DNA from: Allobrachymonas sp. | Lineage (GTDB): Bacteria; Pseudomonadota; Gammaproteobacteria; Burkholderiales; Burkholderiaceae_C | Direction: 5' to 3' | Assembly: GCA_030538335.1 (NCBI GenBank) | Contig: JAUNUE010000069.1 | Span: forward strand, 2,156 to 8,419 | Length of the DNA: 6,264 nt | Shown: piece by piece, positions 1 to 4,766 of the stretch | Position numbering within the stretch: the first letter of the stretch is position 1 | Layout of the letters: each line of letters begins with the position of its first letter | Notes under the pieces: model-generated | The model's input: the letters and a program-made list of their open reading frames with translations, nothing else | Databases searched by the model: none | Told to the model about the DNA's origin: nothing | Translations under genes and position numbers: made by a program

Positions 1-1118
1 GCGCCTTCCTGCCGCGCTGACAAATCGACTTTTCCGCCTGCGGGCGTGTAGCGGATGGCGTTGTCGACGAGATTGCGCACCAGCGTGAACAGGTCCATTT
101 CGTGCGCTTGCACATGCATCTCATCGCCGTCGGCCAGCCCTACATCCAGCCCCTTTTCCTGCGCCAGCGGCAGCAGGTCTTCCAGCACGCGGCGGTACAA
201 AGCGCGCACTGCCACAGTCTGCATCGGCTCTGCGTGGCTGGCCTGCTGTGCCCGTGCCAGGTTCAATAACTGATCCAGCAAATGGCGGTTGCGCGCAATG
301 CCTTGTTGAAGGGTCAGCAGGCGCGCCTGCGCTTCGTCAGTTAGCGGCGTGGCGCCCAGCCTTTCGGCCTGCAACGACAAGGCGGTGAGTGGCGAGCGCA
401 ACTCATGCGCCGCATCGGCCACAAAGCGGCGTTGCTGTTGCATGGCGGCATCAACCCGCCCCAGCAGGCGGTTGATGGCGGTAACGAAGGGCCGTATTTC
501 GCTGGGCAAATCGGCCGCAGGCATGGCGTGCAGATCGTGTTCGTTGCGTGCATCCATATCTTGTGCCAGCCGGCTGACGGGGCGCAGCATATGGCGGATC
601 AAGGCCACCACCATGAGCAGCAGCAAGGGCACCAGCACCAAAAGCGGCAGCACCGTGCGCCAGGCGCTGTCATGGGCAATTTCATCGCGGATGGCAATGG
701 ATTGCGACAAGGCTACGCGCTGGCCGTTGTGCATGGTCTTGACCATGACACGGTAATTGCTGTTCTGGATGCGCACGGTGTGCAGGCCGTCTTTCAACGC
801 GGCAGGCAGCGCAAGGCCGCCTGCGATGGCGGCTTCTCCGGCTTGGGGCAGTGTCTGCACCAGCAGATGGTGCTCGTCTTCGTCTTCGTCATCGTCGTCA
901 TCCTCATCGTCGTCTTGCTGGCGCAAGATGCGATGCTTCGGGTTTATTGGGTCGGCCTGACGTGCCAATACAGTGGCCGCCTGCCGCAGGATGTCGTCCT
1001 GCAACTCACGCGCATCGTCCAGTGCGCTGAGAAAAGAAAACACACCGGCCACGATGGCGGTGCACACTACAGCCAGCGACAGCCACAGCCCCAGGCGAAA
1101 CTGGATCGAATGTTTCAT
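1..1118 (-). CDS. QseC-like sensor histidine kinase, 3' end off the left edge
   Basis: Membrane-bound sensor kinase that autophosphorylates on His and passes the phosphate to the response regulator encoded just upstream. Reading the minus strand from the ATG at 1118 gives 372 codons with no stop. Visible parts: an N-terminal membrane helix (about residues 10-31), a periplasmic sensor region (about 32-155) with an unbroken acidic run at 69-82, a second helix (about 156-174), and a HAMP-like linker. The HisKA H-box is AAHELRSPLTAL with phosphoacceptor H238. The N-box is NLVDNAIRYTP with the Mg-ATP Asn at 353. The G boxes lie beyond the window. The H-box wording matches E. coli QseC as I recall it. 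The ATG overlaps the regulator's stop as ATGA, so translation is probably coupled. Kinase identity is near certain; the QseC-like subfamily is likely; the signal is unknown. Confidence 0.93.
   Translation of the reverse strand, partial: MKHSIQFRLGLWLSLAVVCTAIVAGVFSFLSALDDARELQDDILRQAATVLARQADPINPKHRILRQQDDDEDDDDDEDEDEHHLLVQTLPQAGEAAIAGGLALPAALKDGLHTVRIQNSNYRVMVKTMHNGQRVALSQSIAIRDEIAHDSAWRTVLPLLVLVPLLLLMVVALIRHMLRPVSRLAQDMDARNEHDLHAMPAADLPSEIRPFVTAINRLLGRVDAAMQQQRRFVADAAHELRSPLTALSLQAERLGATPLTDEAQARLLTLQQGIARNRHLLDQLLNLARAQQASHAEPMQTVAVRALYRRVLEDLLPLAQEKGLDVGLADGDEMHVQAHEMDLFTLVRNLVDNAIRYTPAGGKVDLSARQEG
873..914 (-). repeat. Acidic codon run in the kinase sensor region
   Basis: Fourteen consecutive GAC, GAT, GAA and GAG codons encode Asp/Glu residues 69-82 of the kinase (DDDEDDDDDEDEDE). 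They are preceded by Arg-Gln-Gln and followed by His-His. On the plus strand this reads as a run of GTC, TTC, ATC and CTC triplets. The codons are mixed, so it is not a pure trinucleotide repeat, but short identical units recur (GTCTTC twice; ATCGTCGTC twice). The run falls between the two predicted membrane helices, so it should face the periplasm. A divalent-cation or polycation binding patch, as known for the acidic surface of PhoQ, is an inference. Confidence 0.9.
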
Positions 1119-1780
1119 GGCTGCTTGGCCACCATCCACCCCGCGCCGCGCACGTTCTTGATGGCGCTGCTGCCCAGTTTTTTGCGCAAGGCGTGGATCA
1201 GAAATTCGATGGCGTTGCTTTCCACCTCTTCGCCCCAGCCGTACACGCGGTCTTCAAGGTCAGAGCGCGACAGGATGGCGCCCGGCCGCACCATCAGCGC
1301 ATGCAACAGCGCAAATTCGCGGTTGGACAATTGCACCGGCTCCTGGCCCATAGCTGTGGCCTCGTGCGTGGCCGGGTCCAACGTCAGCCCGGCACTGGTC
1401 AGCACCGGCTCGGCCACGCCGCCTTTGCGCCGCTGCACGGCACGCATACGCGCCAGCAGTTCGGGCATGGAAAAAGGCTTGAGCACATAGTCGTCAGCGC
1501 CACCATCAAGCCCCCGGATGCGGTCTTCCACACCATCGCGCGCGGTGATGATAAGCACTGGTATGGCGTTGCGCTGGTTGCGCACGGTGCGCAACACCTC
1601 CATGCCGTCTTTGCCCGGCAGACCGAGGTCAAGCAACAGCATGTCGTAATGCTGGGCTGCAAGCGCAGCCAGTGCCGCCTGGCCGTGCTTGACCCAGTCA
1701 ACGGCGTAAGACGCATCTTTCAACGCGGCCTGCATGGCTGCGCCGATCATGGCATCGTCTTCTACCAGCAGTATGCGCAC
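1115..1780 (-). CDS. OmpR-family response regulator, QseB-like
   Basis: Cytoplasmic DNA-binding response regulator, 221 residues, a normal length for the class. The receiver domain (about 1-115) has acidic residues E7, D8 and D9, phosphoacceptor D51 (LLLDLGLPG), T79 (IITA) and K101 (LKPF). The C-terminal winged helix (about 125-220) ends with the pattern YGWGEEVESNAIEFLIHALRKKLG, very like E. coli QseB as I recall it; TctD- and PmrA-type regulators are close relatives. The start is GTG at 1780: it places the usual MRILLVEDD beginning, and CAAAGG lies 7 bases upstream (1793-1788). It starts 46 bases after the PepSY stop and overlaps the kinase by 4 bases, so the three genes look like one transcript. 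It probably controls its own operon and perhaps envelope genes; the regulon is not visible here. Confidence 0.95.
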   Translation of the reverse strand: MRILLVEDDAMIGAAMQAALKDASYAVDWVKHGQAALAALAAQHYDMLLLDLGLPGKDGMEVLRTVRNQRNAIPVLIITARDGVEDRIRGLDGGADDYVLKPFSMPELLARMRAVQRRKGGVAEPVLTSAGLTLDPATHEATAMGQEPVQLSNREFALLHALMVRPGAILSRSDLEDRVYGWGEEVESNAIEFLIHALRKKLGSSAIKNVRGAGWMVAKQP

Positions 1781-1787
1781 AAGGCTG

Positions 1788-1793
1788 CCTTTG
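1788..1793 (-). promoter_or_regulatory. Ribosome binding site for the GTG-started regulator
   Basis: The minus strand reads CAAAGG seven bases before the GTG at 1780. This spacing supports GTG as the true start of the response regulator. The next in-frame ATG lies inside the receiver domain, after the acidic pocket, and would remove essential residues. Confidence 0.55.
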
Positions 1794-1826
1794 TCTGGTT
1801 GTCAGCAGCCGTTCAGGCCACCGTTA

Positions 1827-2126
1827 TCAATCATCATGGTCATGGTCGATTTCATGCGAAAGGATGGCTCCCGTGCTGGCATTGACCTTGATCTCGTGCT
1901 TGCTCCTTTGCGCATCGACCAGGTCGATTTCGTAATAGGAAGTGCGCTTGCGCTTGTTTTCAAAATCGGTTTCGGTCACCCGGCTGTTGGGTACCTGCTT
2001 TTGGGCGATGGCAATGGCCTGCTCGCGCGAAATGGAAGCTTGGGTGCTGCCCGCTGTTTGTGCATGGGCGACGCTGCCCAAGGCAAGGGCTGCTGCGATG
2101 GCGGCAAAAGAGAAAGTACGTTTCAT
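1827..2126 (-). CDS. Small secreted PepSY-domain protein
   Basis: Predicted periplasmic protein of 99 residues. Residues 1-22 form a Sec signal peptide: a Lys-Arg start, a hydrophobic core and an AHA cleavage site before Q23. The rest is one PepSY unit (about 32-93): a helix ISREQAIAIAQKQVP, then strands containing YYEIDLVDA and HEIKVNASTGAIL. A basic cluster KRKR is at 58-61, and the C-terminus is rich in Asp and His (HEIDHDHDD). PepSY domains occur as peptidase inhibitors and as small periplasmic partners of two-component systems; the exact activity here is unknown. It is the first gene of the unit with the regulator and kinase, the place that ygiW holds before qseBC in E. coli, though the fold differs. 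The ATG at 2126 has an ideal AGGAG six bases upstream. Confidence 0.9.
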   Translation of the reverse strand: MKRTFSFAAIAAALALGSVAHAQTAGSTQASISREQAIAIAQKQVPNSRVTETDFENKRKRTSYYEIDLVDAQRSKHEIKVNASTGAILSHEIDHDHDD

Positions 2127-2132
2127 GGTTGG

Positions 2133-2137
2133 CTCCT
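2133..2137 (-). promoter_or_regulatory. Strong Shine-Dalgarno site of the PepSY gene
   Basis: AGGAG on the minus strand, six bases before the ATG at 2126. It is the best ribosome binding site in the window, which suggests that the PepSY protein is made in larger amounts than the regulator and kinase downstream. Confidence 0.75.
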
Positions 2138-2176
2138 GTGGTGTCCAAACGCCCGATTGCGGTTGGTACAGGCGTC

Positions 2177-2209
2177 ATCATGCAAGGCTAAAGTTAGCCC
2201 TGTCTTAGT
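2177..2209 (-). promoter_or_regulatory. Candidate operator and -10 element of the PepSY-regulator-kinase unit
   Basis: On the plus strand GTTAGC (2193-2198) and CTTAGT (2204-2209) are separated by five bases, giving the 11-base period used by OmpR-class dimers on direct repeats. PmrA boxes, as I recall them, have the same 6-5-6 layout with TTAA-type cores. The same stretch holds a perfect inverted repeat GGCTAA-AG-TTAGCC (2186-2199). Reading towards the PepSY gene, CATGAT (2182-2177) lies 10 bases after the direct repeat and matches four of six bases of a sigma-70 -10 box. No good -35 box stands at the right distance, as expected for an activator-dependent promoter. Autoregulation is inferred; the -10 assignment is weak. 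Confidence 0.35.
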
Positions 2210-2244
2210 GGATGCGGCAATTCTGTAAAAGATGGTTTGAGCGT

Positions 2245-2925
2245 TCAGCCATGCGCCAACAGCCATTGCTGCAAATCGGCCACCGAGTGCGCAGTGTGCA
2301 GCGGGCGCAGCGCGGCCAGACCAGTGGCATCGTGTGCGCCGTAGCTCACGGCTACCGCAGGGCAGGCGGCGTTGTGCGCCATGCGCAGGTCGTGCGAGGT
2401 GTCGCCAATCATCAGCGTTTGCACCGGTGCGGTGTTGAGTTCGTCCATCAACTCGTGCAGCATCAGTGGGTCGGGTTTGCTTGCGGTCTGATCGGCGGTG
2501 CGGGTGGCATCGAATACGTGGCGCAGGCCCACGGCTTCCAGCGCTTCGTCCAGCCCCGCACGGCTTTTGCCGGTGGCCACCGCCAGCAGATGGCCGCGGC
2601 CCTTGAGCGTGAGCAGCAGGTTGTGCACACCCTCGAACAGGGTAATGTCATTCTGGTGCTTGCGGTATTGCTCGCGGTAGGCTTGCGCCAGCAACGGCAG
2701 GCGATGCGAGGGCACATCGGGTGCCACCTGCTCCAGCGCCTGTTGCAGGCTCAGGCCGATCACGTGCCGCGCCGCATCGGCACTCGGCGGCTTGCCGCCC
2801 ACTTCCACCACTGCGGCCTGGATGCTGCGCACAATGCTGCCCGCTGAATCGAACAGCGTGCCGTCCCAATCAAAAACAACCAGGGGATAACGGCGGGTGC
2901 GGAAGGCAGGCGTGGGATGCGACAT
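2245..2925 (-). CDS. HAD-superfamily (subfamily IA) phosphatase
   Basis: Cytoplasmic Mg-dependent phosphohydrolase of 226 residues. All four HAD motifs are present: FDWDGTLFDS with nucleophile D19 and acid/base D21, motif II Thr at 118 (AVATGKS), motif III K150 (SKPDP), and motif IV GDTSHD with D175 and D179. A helical cap lies between motifs I and II (about 30-95). Such proteins are often labelled phosphoglycolate phosphatase, but the FDWDGTLFDS start resembles the HAD-IA proteins that in Burkholderiales often sit next to rluC, so the substrate is left open. It starts 23 bases after the outer-membrane gene and has no clear Shine-Dalgarno sequence before the ATG at 2925, so it may depend on read-through or coupling. 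An out-of-frame ATG lies 7 bases further upstream. A functional link to efflux is not evident. Confidence 0.93.
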   Translation of the reverse strand: MSHPTPAFRTRRYPLVVFDWDGTLFDSAGSIVRSIQAAVVEVGGKPPSADAARHVIGLSLQQALEQVAPDVPSHRLPLLAQAYREQYRKHQNDITLFEGVHNLLLTLKGRGHLLAVATGKSRAGLDEALEAVGLRHVFDATRTADQTASKPDPLMLHELMDELNTAPVQTLMIGDTSHDLRMAHNAACPAVAVSYGAHDATGLAALRPLHTAHSVADLQQWLLAHG

Positions 2926-2948
2926 GGTGCATGGATTATCACGCAGCC

Positions 2949-4454
2949 TCAGGGTTTCTCCGACTGGATGACAGACGTGGACTGGTTTCGGTTTGTATCC
3001 AGCGCAGGCAGTTCGGGCAGTACCGGGCTGCCGCCCAGCGCCTGGTACAAGGCGACGTGGTTTTGCAAGCGCGCCAGCGCCGCATCACGCACGGCAAGTT
3101 CGGCGCTGCGGCGCGCCTCTTGCGCATCGAGCCATTGCTTGAGCGAGGCCGCGCCCGAGCGGTAGCGCACTTCGGTGAGTTGCTCCACACGCACGGCCTG
3201 GTCGCGCGCCTGCTGTTGCAGTTGCCACTGGCGCAGCAGATGCTGGCGGTTGCTCAGTGCGTTTTCTGCATCGACCAGCGCCTTGTACAGAGTCTGGCGG
3301 AAATTGACCACCGCCAGCTCGTAGTTGTTTTTGGACGTGGCGATGTTGCGCTGCATCTCGCCGATGTTGAGGAAAGGCAGCGCCAGACCAACGCCCAGGC
3401 TCAGCGAGGGATTGCTCAAAACATTCTTGAGTACGCTGCTGGAGCTGCCCAACCCACTGGTCAGGCTGAAGCCCGGCAGGTAGCTGGCGCGCGTGGCATC
3501 GGTCTGCGCCAGCGTGCCACGCAAACGCATTTCGGCAGCCTGCAGATCGGGGCGGCGACCCAGCACATCGGCAGGCACACCCTCGGCAATGCGCGGCAAT
3601 TTGCCCAGATCGGGCAGTTGCGGGTTGCGCGCGGCTTCGGGCAACTGGCCGGGCGGCGCATCGAACAAAATGGCCAGTGCGTTTTGCAACTCGGTGCGCT
3701 GCTGGGCAATTTGCTCGGCGCTGGATTGCTGGCCCGCCAGCGCCTGGCGCGACTGCGCCAGATCCAGCCCGGAAATAGCCCCGGCCTGGTATTGCACCTG
3801 CGCCAGTTCCAGCGTTTTTTCGGCGCGGCGCAGGCTGTCTTGCTGGGTCAGCCACTTCTGTTCGGCCACGGCCAGTTGCCAGTAGGTATTGAGCACGCTG
3901 GCCACCAGCGTTTGCGCGGCAGCCTGCCGGTCTTGCTGCGTCGCTGCGGCTTCCCACTGGGCGGCGCGGCTTTGGCTGGCGAGTTTGCCCCACAGATCCA
4001 GCTCCCAACTGGCACCCAGCGAGGCACTGTAGCTACGGTTCCAGCCGTTGCCGGTTTCGCCTGTGGGGCTGGTGACGGCATCGCCCTCCAGCCTGCGGCT
4101 GGCACCCGCCGAGCCGCTGCCGCTAAAGCTGGGCAGGCGGTTGCCCAAGGCGTTGCCCGCGGCCAGGCGCGCATTGCGCAAGCGCCAGCCTGCGGCCGTA
4201 AGGTCGTTGTTGCGTGCCAGCGCCAGTTCCACCAGCTCGTTCAGGCGCGGGTCGTCAAAGGCTGTCCACCAGTGGTCTTGCAACACGTCCTGCATGATCT
4301 GCGCATCGCTGCGGGCGGGCGCGTTAGCATGCGCCCACTGCGTGGGAATCTGCACGTCCGGGCGCTGGTACGGCGTGCTGCAGGCAGCCAGCAGGGCGGC
4401 GCTCAGCACGCTACAGGCAAGCAGGGACAGGCGGCGGGGCTTGGTTTGCATCAT
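2949..4454 (-). CDS. NodT-family outer-membrane efflux lipoprotein (TolC-like channel)
   Basis: Outer-membrane factor forming the trimeric exit duct of a tripartite pump. From the ATG at 4454 it is 501 residues, typical of the NodT/OprM family. A lipoprotein signal ends in LLAAC with Cys25 as the lipidated residue, followed by STPYQRPDVQIPTQW, a usual family start. Two outer-membrane-efflux repeats follow: the first contains WWTAFDDPRLNELVELAL and WELDLWGKL; the second contains GRRPDLQAAEMRL and ALPFLNIGEMQRNI. Long Ala/Gln/Leu helices typical of the periplasmic barrel lie between and after them. AAGGA nine bases upstream favours 4454. ATG codons at 4505, 4460 and 4451 are in frame, but the first two are badly spaced and 4505 would lengthen the signal region unnaturally. 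It lies downstream of macB, the order known from the pyoverdine exporter PvdRT-OpmQ. The exported substrate is unknown. Confidence 0.94.
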   Translation of the reverse strand: MMQTKPRRLSLLACSVLSAALLAACSTPYQRPDVQIPTQWAHANAPARSDAQIMQDVLQDHWWTAFDDPRLNELVELALARNNDLTAAGWRLRNARLAAGNALGNRLPSFSGSGSAGASRRLEGDAVTSPTGETGNGWNRSYSASLGASWELDLWGKLASQSRAAQWEAAATQQDRQAAAQTLVASVLNTYWQLAVAEQKWLTQQDSLRRAEKTLELAQVQYQAGAISGLDLAQSRQALAGQQSSAEQIAQQRTELQNALAILFDAPPGQLPEAARNPQLPDLGKLPRIAEGVPADVLGRRPDLQAAEMRLRGTLAQTDATRASYLPGFSLTSGLGSSSSVLKNVLSNPSLSLGVGLALPFLNIGEMQRNIATSKNNYELAVVNFRQTLYKALVDAENALSNRQHLLRQWQLQQQARDQAVRVEQLTEVRYRSGAASLKQWLDAQEARRSAELAVRDAALARLQNHVALYQALGGSPVLPELPALDTNRNQSTSVIQSEKP

Positions 4455-4463
4455 TTCCATATT

Positions 4464-4468
4464 TCCTT
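4464..4468 (-). promoter_or_regulatory. Shine-Dalgarno site deciding the efflux lipoprotein start
   Basis: AAGGA on the minus strand is nine bases before the ATG at 4454, but only three before the ATG at 4460. The upstream ATG at 4505 follows a run of A residues with no Shine-Dalgarno match. This supports a start at 4454, or at the adjacent ATG at 4451. Confidence 0.6.
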
Positions 4469-4513
4469 GCAATTCGTTTCCCTCTTTCTGTTTTTGGGTG
4501 TGCATCTTTTTTT

Positions 4514-4553
4514 ACCCCTCTCCCCAACCCCTCTCCCACAAGGGGCGAGGGGC
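4514..4553. repeat. G/C-rich repeat block with a hairpin
   Basis: The plus strand has two near copies of CCCCTCTCCC, about 13 bases apart, followed by ACAAG and GGGCGAGGGG. The second copy pairs with the last part to give a ten-position stem (4528-4537 with 4543-4552) that has one mismatch and a five-base loop. On the minus strand one frame reads PLVGEGLGRG and on the plus strand one reads PLSHKGRG. I recall such meaningless peptides as the usual translation of a very widespread intergenic repeat in proteobacteria. Family membership rests on memory; the symmetry is directly visible. Confidence 0.6.
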
Positions 4554-4562
4554 TTGCAGCAG

Positions 4563-4601
4563 GGATGCGGACTCCCGCCTTCGCGGAAAGGACGGATGCG
4601 G
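4563..4601. repeat. GC hairpin bounded by GGATGCGG direct repeats
   Basis: Two identical GGATGCGG octamers (4563-4570 and 4594-4601) enclose a hairpin. On the minus strand this reads TTTCCGC-GAAG-GCGGGAG, a seven-pair stem with two G-T pairs and a GAAG loop. One minus-strand frame gives LSAKAGVRIP. I recall peptides of the type PAKAGIQ as the signature of a widespread proteobacterial repeat with the core CCCGCGAAGGCGGG. This copy appears degenerate, since the ideal stem has become GT-paired. Confidence 0.55.
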
Positions 4602-4681
4602 GCTGTGCGCATTCAAAAAAGGAACCAATACATGTGGGCAGAACCTTTCCATATGCCATCCGGCTGCACAAAACGCTCCTG

Positions 4682-4759
4682 TCTTTCCTCCGTGTCTCTG
4701 TGCCTCTGTGTTCTGTTCTTTTCCGCGTCTTTTGCGTATCTTCTGCGACCTCTGCGTCC
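4682..4759. repeat. Purine/pyrimidine-biased CAGAG-type repeat block
   Basis: The minus strand is nearly all A, G and C, with recurring CAGAGG, CGCAGA and ACACAGAG units. On the plus strand CTCTGTG occurs at 4696-4702 and 4704-4710 (8-base period), and TCTGCG at 4742-4747 and 4751-4756 (9-base period). Translation gives strings such as TEHRGTETRRK, which I recall as a frequent spurious annotation caused by a dispersed repeat found in several phyla. The block begins about seven bases after the macB stop codon and has no clear hairpin. Confidence 0.5.
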
Positions 4760-4766
4760 GGCTGTT

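Larger units (their letters stand above)
4455..4766. other. Gene-free region between macB and the outer-membrane gene
   Basis: A 312-base stretch without a credible gene inside an otherwise compact cluster. From the macB side it holds a purine-rich block (4682-4759), a stretch of ordinary sequence in which I recognise nothing (about 4602-4681), a GC hairpin flanked by direct repeats (4563-4601), a G-rich hairpin block (4514-4553), a run of seven A residues on the minus strand (4513-4507), and the leader with the ribosome binding site. Open frames across it are low-complexity translations of these blocks. No promoter with both boxes at proper spacing was found, so the outer-membrane gene may depend on read-through from macB. 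Confidence 0.7.

Noticed and set aside
757..960. Plus-strand frame with a long poly-Ser stretch
   Set aside because: The poly-Ser is the complementary reading of the GAN codon run in the kinase. It has no domain and no ribosome binding site.
405..1490. Plus-strand open frame (361 codons) opposite the kinase and regulator genes
   Set aside because: It lies antisense to clear HisKA and receiver coding sequence. The Val/Ile/Leu stretch that looks like a membrane helix is just the complement of the acidic codon run.
2186..2199. Inverted repeat as a terminator after the phosphatase gene
   Set aside because: The stem is only six pairs with a two-base centre, rich in A and T, with no following T run. 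It fits an operator better.
2245..2925. Naming the HAD protein Gph (phosphoglycolate phosphatase)
   Set aside because: The catalytic motifs show only a HAD-IA phosphatase. Nothing visible fixes the substrate, and the nucleophile region resembles another HAD-IA group better.
4514..4553. Hairpin as an intrinsic terminator after macB
   Set aside because: On the minus strand the stem is followed by G-rich sequence and then a run of A, not T. On the plus strand no T run follows either.
4602..4681. Promoter for the outer-membrane gene in the quieter part of the gap
   Set aside because: Several TTG-like and TAT-like words occur, but no -35 and -10 pair has a convincing match and 16-18 base spacing.
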